Assembly (NCBI GenBank): GCA_023417635.1
Contig: JAEZFF010000009.1
Coordinates: 6,300-70,299, forward strand
Reading direction: 5' to 3'
Source: Bacillota bacterium
Lineage (GTDB): Bacteria > Bacillota > Clostridia > Oscillospirales > Acutalibacteraceae
DNA length: 64,000 nt
Shown: one piece after another, positions 43,083 through 52,253 of the stretch
How positions within the stretch are numbered: the stretch's first letter is position 1
How the letters are laid out: each line of letters begins with the position of its first letter
The notes under the pieces: model-generated
Told to the model about the DNA's origin: nothing
The model's database searches: none
Seen by the model: only the letters and a program-made list of their open reading frames with translations
Program-made: the position numbers and the translations under genes

Positions 43083-44345
43083 CTACGTCTTGATTCTTAC
43101 AATATCAGCGCCAAGCGCGGACAAATTTTCTTCGAGCTTTTCGTAGCCGCGGTCCAGATGATGCAGACCGCCGATTTCCGTTACACCGTGTGCCGCAAGC
43201 CCTGCCACAACAAGTGACGCTCCTCCTCGCAGGTCTGTAGCCTCCACTGGCGCGCCCGAAAGCCACTCTACACCGTCTACAATCGCCACCCGGCCCTCCA
43301 CCTTGATGTTGGCGCCAAGCCGGAGCAGTTCACCAACATGTTTATAACGGCTTTCAAAAATATTTTCCACGAAAATACTCGTTCCATCCGCTATTGTCGT
43401 CATCGCCATGATTGGAGCCTGCGCATCTGTTGGAAAGCCGGGGTACGGCATGGTTCGGATTGCCTTGATGCGGTGCAGGCGCTTCGGCGATACAATGCGG
43501 AGGCGGTCGCCGTCTGCTTTCAGGATGCATCCACTTTCCTCAAACGCCGGTACAATCGGTTCCAGATGCTGTTGAACGATCCCCGTTATGGTAAGCGTAC
43601 TGCCCGTGGCAGCCGCTGCGGCAAGGTAAGTCGCCGCCGTAATTCTGTCCGGAATCACCCAGTGTTCACAGCCAGTAAGGTGCTGCACTCCTTCAATAGT
43701 GACTGTGCTTTCACCCGCACCATGAATCTTTGCACCACAGGAGTTCAAGAAATCCGCGAGGTCGCAGATTTCCGGCTCACGCGCCGCATTGTTTATCACG
43801 GTAATCCCCTTGGCCAGCACGGCGGCTATCAGAATATTTTCCGTAGCACCCACACTTGGAAACGCAAGGGAGATTGTTGTGCCGGTCAGTCCATTCGGTG
43901 CAGAGCATTTAAGCTTTCCGTGGTCTTCATCAATTATGACGCCCATACGGCGCAGCGCAGCAAGGTGCAAATCAATCGGGCGGGGACCAAGTTCACATCC
44001 GCCCGGGTAGGAAAGAACCGCTTTCCCAATACGGCTTACGATTGCGCCCAAAAAAATAATGGAAGAGCGCATCTCCCGCATCAGGCAGTCCGGTATCTCA
44101 TACCGGCTGGCTGGAGTAGGGTCAATTACGATTACCCCAGCTCCCTGATTTGTAATGCTGCAGCCAAGATGGCGCAGAATTCGCTCAGCTGTTTCCACAT
44201 CCGACAGGGCAGGGCAGTTATGTAAAGTACACTCCCCACCGCAGATGAGGGACGCCGCCATCAGCGGCAGCGTGCTGTTTTTTGCGCCGTGGATAGGAAC
44301 TTCGCCTTGTAATTTCCTTGCGCCATGAATCAACAGTTTCGCCAT
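43083..44345 (-). CDS. murA: UDP-N-acetylglucosamine 1-carboxyvinyltransferase
   Basis: This 420-residue enzyme transfers enolpyruvate to UDP-GlcNAc, the first committed step of peptidoglycan synthesis. The active-site cysteine is Cys117 in SYPGGCELGPRPIDLH, so the fosfomycin-binding residue is present. KNSTLPLMAA near 22 and the FPTDAQAP motif are also as in the family. A GGGGGTG ribosome site precedes the ATG but can pair with sequence upstream (see the hairpin at 44355-44391). Confidence 0.96.
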   Translation of the reverse strand: MAKLLIHGARKLQGEVPIHGAKNSTLPLMAASLICGGECTLHNCPALSDVETAERILRHLGCSITNQGAGVIVIDPTPASRYEIPDCLMREMRSSIIFLGAIVSRIGKAVLSYPGGCELGPRPIDLHLAALRRMGVIIDEDHGKLKCSAPNGLTGTTISLAFPSVGATENILIAAVLAKGITVINNAAREPEICDLADFLNSCGAKIHGAGESTVTIEGVQHLTGCEHWVIPDRITAATYLAAAAATGSTLTITGIVQQHLEPIVPAFEESGCILKADGDRLRIVSPKRLHRIKAIRTMPYPGFPTDAQAPIMAMTTIADGTSIFVENIFESRYKHVGELLRLGANIKVEGRVAIVDGVEWLSGAPVEATDLRGGASLVVAGLAAHGVTEIGGLHHLDRGYEKLEENLSALGADIVRIKT

Positions 44346-44354
44346 AGCAGCACA

Positions 44355-44391
44355 CCCCCATACTTTCTTTTTTATAGTATGCTTTTGGGGG
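44355..44391 (-). other. Leader hairpin that can cover the murA ribosome site
   Basis: In RNA sense, CCCC and CATACT... upstream can pair with AGTATG and GGGG of the GGGGGTG site: 44376-44381 with 44359-44364, then 44387-44390 with 44355-44358 across a five-base bulge. This would hide the site from ribosomes. Confidence 0.35.
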
Positions 44392-44410
44392 CAATGCGGT
44401 TACGGAATAC

Positions 44411-45535
44411 TCAGTGGCGCTCAGCTAAGACCTCCTTTATGATTTTATAGATACGCTCGTTGGCATCTAGGATAGCCATTTTACGGGCATTTACGCCAAG
44501 CGTGCGGAGTTTTTCGGGTGTGCTGAAAAGTTCGTTTACCTTTTTGCAGAGTGCCGGTCCATTCAAATCTTTTTCTTCCAGAATTTCAGCGGCGCCCCGG
44601 TTTACCAGTGCCATAGCGTTGTGGTACTGATGGTTTTCCGCTACATTCGGGGAAGGAATCAAAATGGAGGCTTTCCCTTGTGCCTGCAGTTCACTCAAAG
44701 TGATGGCTCCTGCACGGCAAATAACAAGATCCGCAGCAGCAAGGCATTCCGGCATATTACTGATATACTCGCGCACATCAAGTTCCTTGTGCTCTTTCAG
44801 GTTAACACCTTTCTCCTTCAGCAGGTCAGGGAACCACTTTCCCCACTGGCCGTAACCGTGGATATGCTGGTACTTCCCGCTTTTCGCGCTTTCGGCAATT
44901 AAGTCGGCACAGGCCTCATTGATTGTGCGCGCGCCAAGGCTTCCGCCAAAGGAAAGAATGAGCGGACGTTCGTCAAGGCCAAGCTTTTCCCGTGCTGCCT
45001 TTCGGTCTACGCGAATCACTTCCTGCCGTACGGGGTTGCCCGTAAGTACACAGCGCGCCGTAGGCGCCAGATATTTTTGCGCATCTGCAACGGCAAGCAT
45101 CGTGCGGTCGGCGTGTTTGGAAAGCACCTTATTGGTAACGCCCGGAAAAGCATTCTGCTCGTGAATCAGGGAAGGAATTTTCATCTTTATGGCTTCCCGG
45201 ATAACCGGGCCTGCAACATAGCCGCCCGTACCGATGCAGACATCCGGCTTAAAATCACGGATGATTCGCTTTGCCTCGCTGCTTGCTGTAAAAACGTGAA
45301 CGGCAGCGGCGGCATTTCTTTTTACATTTTTCCAGCTGAGTTTTCGCTGAAAACCGGCAACCGTGATATGCTTAAAGTCAAACCCTGCCGCGGGAACGAG
45401 GCGCTCTTCCATGCCGCCCTTTGCACCGATATACAATATTTGGGCATCCGGCTCTTTTTCGCGTAAGCAGCCCGCAATCGCAAGTGCTGGATTAATATGG
45501 CCGGCAGTGCCGCCGCCGGCAAACAAAACCTTCAT
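44411..45535 (-). CDS. murG: UDP-GlcNAc:lipid I N-acetylglucosaminyltransferase
   Basis: This 374-residue GT-B glycosyltransferase makes lipid II on the inner face of the membrane. The N-terminal GGGTAGHINPA loop at 6-16 and GTGGYVAGP near 101-109 are MurG hallmarks, and the C-terminal domain has CRAGAITLSELQAQGKASILIP with the UDP-binding residues. It lies between ftsW and murA, 18 bases after ftsW. The length is as usual. Confidence 0.97.
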   Translation of the reverse strand: MKVLFAGGGTAGHINPALAIAGCLREKEPDAQILYIGAKGGMEERLVPAAGFDFKHITVAGFQRKLSWKNVKRNAAAAVHVFTASSEAKRIIRDFKPDVCIGTGGYVAGPVIREAIKMKIPSLIHEQNAFPGVTNKVLSKHADRTMLAVADAQKYLAPTARCVLTGNPVRQEVIRVDRKAAREKLGLDERPLILSFGGSLGARTINEACADLIAESAKSGKYQHIHGYGQWGKWFPDLLKEKGVNLKEHKELDVREYISNMPECLAAADLVICRAGAITLSELQAQGKASILIPSPNVAENHQYHNAMALVNRGAAEILEEKDLNGPALCKKVNELFSTPEKLRTLGVNARKMAILDANERIYKIIKEVLAERH

Positions 45536-45553
45536 GAAATTTGGTCCTACTTT

Positions 45554-46786
45554 CTAAGTTTTTTCGGCGGATGACGTTCGTGAAATGGAAAGCACGATGC
45601 CCATCTCCGCCAGAAGTATTACAAGCGACGTGCCGCCGTAGCTGAAAAACGGCAAGCTGATACCGGTGTTTGGAATCGTGTTGGTTACAACGGCGATATT
45701 CAGTACCACCTGAATCCCGACCTGGAGTACGAGGCCTACGCCGAGAAGCATGCCGAATTTGTCCTGTGCATGGAGCGAGATGCTGATGCCGCGCCAAATC
45801 AGCATGGCAAAAAGGATAATAATAATCAGTGCGCCGATAAACCCGAGCTCTTCACAGACGATAGCAAAAATAAAGTCGTTCTGCGGCTCCGGCAGGTACA
45901 GGAACTTCTGACGCGACTGCCCAAGGCCAAGGCCAAGCAGCCCACCCGAACCGATGGCATACAGAGACTGCCGCGTCTGCCATGTGTTCTGAATCATTTG
46001 TTCGCTCGCGTTAGAAAACGGATCAAGCCAGCCTGCAATACGGTCACTTGTGTAACCAAGCTTTCCGGAAAAGGCAACAAGGTACACCATGGCGGCTCCG
46101 GCAAGACCGAACGCTCCGACAAACCATCGCAGTTTCACTCCACCGATAAACAGCATCACGGCGCCAAGCAGGAGTACAATAATGGTAGCCGAAATATGCG
46201 GCTCTTTCACCAGCAGACCACAAATAGGAAGAAGAATCAGCAGGTACGGCAGGATTCCATAGCGGAATGTGTCCATACGGCTGAAGTTCAGCGAAATTAA
46301 ATGCGCAAACATTAAAATGATGGCAAATTTTGCAATTTCAGAAGGCTGAAACTGCCCGAACGGACCAAGGACAATCCAGCGGTGAACTTCGTTTATCGGA
46401 TGAAGCACAAGTACAAGGCCAAGAAGTGCTATGGAAAAGAGCAGCACCGGGATGGCAAACTTGTGCAGATGGTGATAATCAAAATACGAAAGGGCTATCA
46501 TAACCGCCACGCCAATCACAGCGAAAACAGCCTGCCGTTTAATGAAATAGTAGCTATCACCGGAAAAATGATAAGAAGCATAAGCATAGCTTGCTGAAAA
46601 CATCATAATCAGGCCAATAATAACGAGTACCAGCGTAAGAAACAGAAAAGGAAGATCCATGCCGGAACGAACAGAAAACAGCCGAAACTTTTTTCGGACT
46701 CTTCCAGCTGGAACAGGCTTGTGTTCACGGTTTTGCGGAACGGCACTGCGCAGTGCCGTTCTAGGTGCGGCAGTTTTTTTCGTCAT
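45554..46786 (-). CDS. ftsW: SEDS family peptidoglycan polymerase FtsW
   Basis: This 410-residue membrane protein has a basic cytoplasmic head of about 40 residues and ten membrane helices. SEDS signatures include GPFGQFQPSEIAKFA near 185 and NIAVVTNTIPNTGISLPFFSYGGTS near the C terminus. With a class B PBP it polymerises septal glycan strands. It could also be the SpoVE paralogue used in sporulation; position in the cluster favours FtsW. It lies between mraY and murG, where murD is usually found upstream. Confidence 0.93.
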   Translation of the reverse strand: MTKKTAAPRTALRSAVPQNREHKPVPAGRVRKKFRLFSVRSGMDLPFLFLTLVLVIIGLIMMFSASYAYASYHFSGDSYYFIKRQAVFAVIGVAVMIALSYFDYHHLHKFAIPVLLFSIALLGLVLVLHPINEVHRWIVLGPFGQFQPSEIAKFAIILMFAHLISLNFSRMDTFRYGILPYLLILLPICGLLVKEPHISATIIVLLLGAVMLFIGGVKLRWFVGAFGLAGAAMVYLVAFSGKLGYTSDRIAGWLDPFSNASEQMIQNTWQTRQSLYAIGSGGLLGLGLGQSRQKFLYLPEPQNDFIFAIVCEELGFIGALIIIILFAMLIWRGISISLHAQDKFGMLLGVGLVLQVGIQVVLNIAVVTNTIPNTGISLPFFSYGGTSLVILLAEMGIVLSISRTSSAEKT

Positions 46787-46820
46787 GCTCTTACCTCCTT
46801 TTCTCTTCTGAATTTTCTAA

Positions 46821-47834
46821 TTAAATACCGTAAATCACAAGCAGTGCAGAAACCACTCCAAAAATAATTGTCACGAGACTGAAAATCCCACAGATTTTTA
46901 CTTCACTCCAGCCGCACAGCTCAAAATGGTGATGAATCGGGCTCATCTTAAACAGGCGCTTGCCATGCGTTGCCTTGAAATAACAAACCTGAAGCACTAC
47001 GGAAAAAATCTCGCAGAGATAGATAATGCCGGAAATCAAAATCAGCACCGGCAGGTTCAGTCCAAAGCCCAGCGCACACACAACCCCGCCGAGAAAAAGT
47101 GAACCAGTGTCGCCCATAAAGACCTTAGCCGGGTTGAAATTCCAAATCAAAAAGCCAAGGCACCCGCCTGCGGCAGCCGCGGCGAAGATTCCGATGGGCG
47201 TAAGGCACAGGCGAGGAAGGGACGAAATGACCAGGAAAGCAAGTGCCACAAAGAAAGTAACGGAAGCATTCAGGCCGTCGATTCCATCTGTAAAATTCAC
47301 TGCGTTTACCATACCAACGATGCCGAGAAGTGAAACGACCCAGTACCATATGCCCCAGTCAACACTGCCGACAAACGGGACCAGCATACGGCTGCCGCAG
47401 CCGGAAGCATACAGCGAATAAAGGTACGCGCCCGCAACGAGGAATTGCAAAACCAATTTTTGCTTTACATTGAGGCCAAGGTTCCTTTTTTTAATAACTT
47501 TGATATAGTCGTCAATAAAGCCGATGAAGCCAAATCCGCAGGCCATCAGGAACCCGCCGACAATTTTCGTCGACATTCCCATAACAGCCGGGCTGCTGCC
47601 GGAAACATGAAAATACCAAGGCTCGCAAACCACCAATGCTAACGCAATGCCAGCTATAAACATAAACCCGCCCATCGTAGGCGTCCCATTCTTCTTGCGG
47701 TGCCATTTCGGCCCCACATCCCGGATTGTCTGACCGAAATTTATTTTGTGCAGAAATGGCACAAGCCATTTGCCAATTAATGCCGTTGCTGCAAAAGCAA
47801 TCAGCGCAGCCGCCGCAATGTAAAGTGAGTTCAT
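46821..47834 (-). CDS. mraY: Phospho-N-acetylmuramoyl-pentapeptide transferase
   Basis: This 337-residue membrane enzyme loads MurNAc-pentapeptide onto undecaprenyl phosphate, giving lipid I. About ten helices are seen, with the catalytic motifs GFIGFIDDYIKV (adjacent aspartates), NFTDGIDGLNA and FMGDTGSLFLGG, and the late HHHFELCGW loop. It follows the Mur-ligase-like gene by 61 bases. Confidence 0.97.
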   Translation of the reverse strand: MNSLYIAAAALIAFAATALIGKWLVPFLHKINFGQTIRDVGPKWHRKKNGTPTMGGFMFIAGIALALVVCEPWYFHVSGSSPAVMGMSTKIVGGFLMACGFGFIGFIDDYIKVIKKRNLGLNVKQKLVLQFLVAGAYLYSLYASGCGSRMLVPFVGSVDWGIWYWVVSLLGIVGMVNAVNFTDGIDGLNASVTFFVALAFLVISSLPRLCLTPIGIFAAAAAGGCLGFLIWNFNPAKVFMGDTGSLFLGGVVCALGFGLNLPVLILISGIIYLCEIFSVVLQVCYFKATHGKRLFKMSPIHHHFELCGWSEVKICGIFSLVTIIFGVVSALLVIYGI

Positions 47835-47895
47835 TATTCTTTTCTTCCACCCTTTGTTAAATTGCTGTTAATTTCTGATCTCCCTTTTTCTGCGT

Positions 47896-48390
47896 CTATG
47901 CAGAAGGTTCCAGCCGGTTCAGCGCTTCCAAGATCTCTGCAAGAGGGATTCCCACTGCTATGGCGGCAGTTGCCGCCGCAAGAGCATCCTGCACATCTTC
48001 GGCACAACCCGCTTTCAGACGAGCACGACCAATAATGCCAACCCCCACAATTTCGAACGCTGTGCCGCCCTCCGGCAAGGCACGGATATTGCGTGCAGTA
48101 AAGTCGGCGTCATTGCTTTCCGTTGAGTAGGTAATCACTTTATGAAAGCTGAATCCAGTTTTCTGCTTTTCAGGCCGGAAGCAGGTTACACAAGCCGGGA
48201 AAAGCGGAGAGCCTGAAAATTTTTCCGGCTCTTCCGTGAGCAGCACGGATGCCGGTTTCTCCTGCTTCTGAACCGTTTCCACAGAAGTAATGGCAAAGGC
48301 ATCCCTCCCCGTGTACGCAAGAATCTGTTTTAAAAAATAGATTTTCCGCTCGTTTCCACCCGATATTGCTATGATCTTTTTGTCAGCCAT
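47896..48390 (-). CDS. Truncated, degenerate Mur-ligase-like protein at the murE/murF position
   Basis: This 164-residue protein has no full-length match I recognise, but its ends resemble the central ATPase domain of MurE/MurF. The start KKIIAISGGNERKIYFLKQI resembles the P-loop strand and helix, but the loop has lost the GKT residues. From residue 89, VITYSTESNDADFTARNI and then DALAAATAAIAVGIPLAEIL match the end of that domain, and the protein stops at LNRLEPSA, where MurE would continue into its third domain. The substrate-binding and C-terminal domains are missing. It has GAGAGG before the ATG and an open frame, so it is likely expressed but not a ligase. Confidence 0.7.
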   Translation of the reverse strand: MADKKIIAISGGNERKIYFLKQILAYTGRDAFAITSVETVQKQEKPASVLLTEEPEKFSGSPLFPACVTCFRPEKQKTGFSFHKVITYSTESNDADFTARNIRALPEGGTAFEIVGVGIIGRARLKAGCAEDVQDALAAATAAIAVGIPLAEILEALNRLEPSA

Positions 48391-48449
48391 AAAAATGCCT
48401 CTCTTCGTGCTGCATCGTATGGGCAGCGCTCGGAATATTCTTTTCTATG

Positions 48450-50660
48450 CTACCGTACTTCGTTTTTCTCGGAAAATGTAACGGTAACAACCGTGCCGGG
48501 AGCAACCTTCATGCCGGCTGCAACGTCCTGTGAACTGGAAACCGCAGCTGAGCTCGTAAGAGCAGCACCTGTAATAGTAATATTAATGCCGGCGTCCGCC
48601 GCCTTTTGGTTTGCATCAGAAAGCGAAAGGTTCGTAAGACTTGGCACAGTAACCTGTTTAGATGCGCTGGCCGAGTCGGTGAACAAAACGACCGTACCGC
48701 TCTTCGGAATGTCCTTTCCAGGCTCCGGTACTTGTGAGGTAACTGTTTTGCCATCACCATAGACTCTGACAGAAAGGTTATTCTTTGCCACCTCATTTTT
48801 GGCTGCAGCAACTGACTTGCCTACCACATCCGGCGCTTTGCCGTCAAGTTTTTCAAGTTCTGCCTGGCTGTACTTCGGCTCAACGCCAAGGTACGGCAAG
48901 ACCTGCGTCATAGTTGCAAGAAAAGTCGGCCCGGAAACCGGACTGCCATAGTAACCGTTAGGGCCGTGCGGCTCATCATAGAACACCAGCATGGCAACTT
49001 CAGGGTCATCGGCCGGTGCAAAGCCACAGTAAGAAGCAATGTACTCCGAACTTGTTTTGATTTCCGTCTTTTCGGAAGTACCTGTTTTGCCTGCTACGCG
49101 GTAACCGGCGATATAACCGCTTTTCGCTGTACCGCTTGTGGCGTCTTCCTGCAAAATTTTGCACATCCGCTTAGAAGTGTCTTCTGAGATAACCTGCCGT
49201 TTCGGCGCAGTGGAAACTGTTTTCACTATATTGCCGCTGCTGTCGACAACTTTGCCGACGATGTGCGGCTGTACAAGATAGCCGCCGTTTGCAACGGCAC
49301 AGCAGGCCGTAATCATTTGAATCGGAGTAATTTTATTTGTCTGGCCAAAAGCAGCGCACGCAAGGTTGATGGGGTCGAGCTGGTTTTCCGTGTAAAAAAT
49401 ACTGCGCGACTCGCCCGGCAAGTCGATTCCTGTTTTGTTTGCAAATCCGAAGGCGTCAAAGTATTTATAGAAAAGCTGCGGCCCAAGTTTCTGCCCGACC
49501 TGTATAAAGACAATATTACTGGATTTACAGATGCCTTGGGCAAATGTGAGGCTTCCAAAACCTCCGGATTTCCATTCGTGGATTTTATCTGTACCAAACT
49601 GGATGTAATATGGACAGTTAAAGACCGTATTTTCGTTGACAAGGTTTTCTTCCATGGCCGCCGAACCGGTCACCATCTTGAAAACTGAGCCAGGGAAATA
49701 CGTATCACTGATACATTTGTTCCGCCACTGCTCCTGCAGGGCTTTTTGTGTTTCCGCGCTTTTCTGTGCCGAATCCGCTATTTTGGAAACTGCCGCTGCT
49801 TTTGTCGGGTCAGCTATAGTGAACGGATTGTTCGGATCAAAGTCGCCCTTAACGGCCATGCCGAGAATTGCGCCGGTCTTCACATTCATTACAATCGCGC
49901 ATCCACGGTTCTGAACTTTATTATTAGCAAGTCCTTCCGCAAGATACTTTTCAACGTAATGCTGTACAACTTCATCAATGGTAAGCACAAGGCTGTCGCC
50001 GTCTTTTGCTGGGACTTCCTGCTCATACTGAAAGCCCATGTCGGTTCCTACGGCATTTTTGGCCGTTACAAGGCGGCCTGCCGTTCCCGTAAGTTTGCTG
50101 TCATACTGGGCTTCCACGCCTGCCAGGCCCTGGCTGTCAGTTCCGGTAAAGCCAAGCACCGTAGCGGCAAACTTGCCATATGGATAATATCTTTTGTAAT
50201 TTTCCACAAGGCGGATCCCATTTGTAATCTTATTGTCCGTTTTGAACTTAAGGATTTTGTCGCGGACATCCGACTCGACTTTGCTTTTCAGTTTATCGTA
50301 ATACGTTTTTTTCTGACTGCGCTTTACAATCTCGTCCTTGCTGATGCCAAGAATTTTGGAAAGGCCTGTAGCGATTATGTCGCGATTTTTGTCGTTAATA
50401 AATGCAGGTTCCAGAATCACGTCCCACACAGTCGCGCTTTTGGCAAGCTCTTTCATGTTACAGTCATAGATTGTACCCCGCTTTGCTGAAAGCGTTGTGT
50501 CTTTCATCTGCTGTTCCACAGCGCGCATTTGCAGGCTTGGGCCTTCCACAAGCTGTAATTTCACAAGGCTGTAGATAACAGCGCCGAACCCAACTGCAAT
50601 TAATAAAATCAAACTTAGCACCGTTCTGTGCCACATACGAACTGTTGTACCCTTTGCCAT
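48450..50660 (-). CDS. Class B penicillin-binding protein with PASTA domains (FtsI/SpoVD type)
   Basis: This 736-residue transpeptidase has one N-terminal membrane helix (about 11-34), a dimer/pedestal domain (to about 210), a transpeptidase domain with SVFK at 325-328 (active-site serine), SSN near 380 and KTGT at 525-528, and two C-terminal PASTA repeats from about 610. It cross-links septal or spore-cortex wall with its SEDS partner. ATG 50660 is chosen because GGAGGGG lies just upstream. Vegetative FtsI or sporulation SpoVD cannot be told apart by sequence alone. Confidence 0.93.
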   Translation of the reverse strand: MAKGTTVRMWHRTVLSLILLIAVGFGAVIYSLVKLQLVEGPSLQMRAVEQQMKDTTLSAKRGTIYDCNMKELAKSATVWDVILEPAFINDKNRDIIATGLSKILGISKDEIVKRSQKKTYYDKLKSKVESDVRDKILKFKTDNKITNGIRLVENYKRYYPYGKFAATVLGFTGTDSQGLAGVEAQYDSKLTGTAGRLVTAKNAVGTDMGFQYEQEVPAKDGDSLVLTIDEVVQHYVEKYLAEGLANNKVQNRGCAIVMNVKTGAILGMAVKGDFDPNNPFTIADPTKAAAVSKIADSAQKSAETQKALQEQWRNKCISDTYFPGSVFKMVTGSAAMEENLVNENTVFNCPYYIQFGTDKIHEWKSGGFGSLTFAQGICKSSNIVFIQVGQKLGPQLFYKYFDAFGFANKTGIDLPGESRSIFYTENQLDPINLACAAFGQTNKITPIQMITACCAVANGGYLVQPHIVGKVVDSSGNIVKTVSTAPKRQVISEDTSKRMCKILQEDATSGTAKSGYIAGYRVAGKTGTSEKTEIKTSSEYIASYCGFAPADDPEVAMLVFYDEPHGPNGYYGSPVSGPTFLATMTQVLPYLGVEPKYSQAELEKLDGKAPDVVGKSVAAAKNEVAKNNLSVRVYGDGKTVTSQVPEPGKDIPKSGTVVLFTDSASASKQVTVPSLTNLSLSDANQKAADAGINITITGAALTSSAAVSSSQDVAAGMKVAPGTVVTVTFSEKNEVR

Positions 50661-50782
50661 AAGCCCCTCCAAAACTCTAATCCTGCAAAAGCAAACGAGA
50701 GTCAAGAATCTCTCTTAACTCTCCCACACACCTGCTCAGTGCTCTGCGGCGCTAAACAATATTTACTGAAACCCTACACCTT

Positions 50783-51277
50783 TTATGACAGAAACCCCTT
50801 TACAGCTTCCCATGCACGTTCCAGCCAGTTTTTATTTTGAGTGCCGCCCACCACTTCGCTGCGGTCGCCCTTGGAAAGCGCCACCGTCGTTATCTGACTG
50901 CGGGTCGTTTTCTGCATCCCAAGATTCTGTGAAGCACGGTTTTCCACCGCTTCCATGGAAAGCTTGGAATCTGATTTTATTTTCAGCTGTGCAGTAAGGT
51001 TTTGCTGTTCCTGCAGTGTTTTCTGAGCTGTTCCCATCTCATCGGAAAGCTGAGAGAGCTGCACCTGCCCGTTCACATAAGCAGCCACAATTCCAGCAAT
51101 TATCGCAAACACTGCAAAAATGGCAACCAGGCGGAAAGGGCGTACTTTTACATGACGGTTCGCTTCCAGCTGTTCTTTTGGAAGCTCAATGACATTTGAC
51201 TTTCGGGGCGGCTCCTGTTCAACTTTGCGGTTAGGTTCAAACAGTTCAAAATTGTAGGCGCTGCTTTGGTTGGCCAT
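50783..51277 (-). CDS. ftsL: FtsL-like septum protein
   Basis: This 164-residue protein has a polar head, one membrane helix (about 49-68), an extracellular coiled coil (70-105) and an ENRASQNLGMQK segment, which resembles the conserved A.xxLGM box of FtsL. FtsL/FtsB-type proteins activate FtsW-PBP at the septum. Its place between rsmH and the PBP gene is that of ftsL in nearly all dcw clusters. FtsL sequences are poorly conserved, so the call rests on layout and position. Confidence 0.8.
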   Translation of the reverse strand: MANQSSAYNFELFEPNRKVEQEPPRKSNVIELPKEQLEANRHVKVRPFRLVAIFAVFAIIAGIVAAYVNGQVQLSQLSDEMGTAQKTLQEQQNLTAQLKIKSDSKLSMEAVENRASQNLGMQKTTRSQITTVALSKGDRSEVVGGTQNKNWLERAWEAVKGFLS

Positions 51278-51295
51278 GGTTAATCACCCCATTTT

Positions 51296-52243
51296 TTATT
51301 CCTGTGTTTTTTGTTCTCTGAGTTTTATACAAACCCGAAGCCGCGCACTGCGGCTTCTAGGATTTTCTTCCAGTTCTTCTGGTGAAGGGGGAACACCCTT
51401 ATGGTACAAGAGTTCTGCCTGTGGCTTGCGGCCACATACGCAGACTGGAAAATCCGGCGGGCAAATGCACCCTTGGCACCACTTCGCCATGCGCTGCTTG
51501 ACAATTCGGTCTTCCAGCGAATGAAATGTAATAACGGCTAAACGGCCTCCGGGCTTCAAAAGCGCAAACGCTGCATCAAGCCCTTCCGAAAGACGGTCAA
51601 GCTCACCGTTGACCTGTATGCGAAGTGCCTGAAAAGTTTTACGCGCCGGATGCCCCGGTTCACGCCGTACCCGTGCAGGGACAGAGTCTTTCACAATTTC
51701 AGCAAGCTGAAGCGTTGTTTCAATCGGTGCCTTTTCGCGTGCCCGAACAATTCCCTGCGCAATAGACCGAGCATTACGGTCTTCGCCGTACTTTGAAATA
51801 ATCTCCGCAAGTTCCTGCCACGAAAGGGTATTTACAAGATCTTTCGCAGAAATTCCCTCGCGGCTCATGCGCATATCCAGCGGAGCGTCATGCCGGTAAG
51901 AAAACCCACGCTCCGGGTTGTCGAACTGATAAGAGGAAACACCAATATCAAGCAGCACACCGTCTACGGCGGAAATACCGTTTTCTTCGGCAGCCTGCTG
52001 CATCTCGGTAAAGTTGCAGCGGCAAATAGTGACGCATGGGAATCCGCCAAGACGCCCATGCAGAACTTTTATCGCATCCGGATCCTGGTCAATCGCCAAG
52101 AGCCGGCCTGTTGTCAGTTTTTCAGCGATTGCGTGCGAATGACCACCACCGCCCGCTGTACCATCCACATAAATCCCATCTGGCTGGATGTTCAAGCTCT
52201 CAATGGTTTCGCGGAGCAGAACCGGTTTATGTGAGAATTCCAT
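51296..52243 (-). CDS. rsmH: 16S rRNA (cytosine(1402)-N(4))-methyltransferase
   Basis: This 315-residue SAM-dependent enzyme (formerly MraW) methylates C1402 of 16S rRNA. Visible signatures are SHKPVLLRETIESL at the start, the SAM loop VDGTAGGGGHSHAI near 26-39, DGVLLDIGVSSYQFDNPERGFS near 100-121 and VITFHSLEDRIVKQ near 240. It lies 10 bases after mraZ. Confidence 0.97.
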   Translation of the reverse strand: MEFSHKPVLLRETIESLNIQPDGIYVDGTAGGGGHSHAIAEKLTTGRLLAIDQDPDAIKVLHGRLGGFPCVTICRCNFTEMQQAAEENGISAVDGVLLDIGVSSYQFDNPERGFSYRHDAPLDMRMSREGISAKDLVNTLSWQELAEIISKYGEDRNARSIAQGIVRAREKAPIETTLQLAEIVKDSVPARVRREPGHPARKTFQALRIQVNGELDRLSEGLDAAFALLKPGGRLAVITFHSLEDRIVKQRMAKWCQGCICPPDFPVCVCGRKPQAELLYHKGVPPSPEELEENPRSRSARLRVCIKLREQKTQE

Positions 52244-52253
52244 GCCGTCACTC

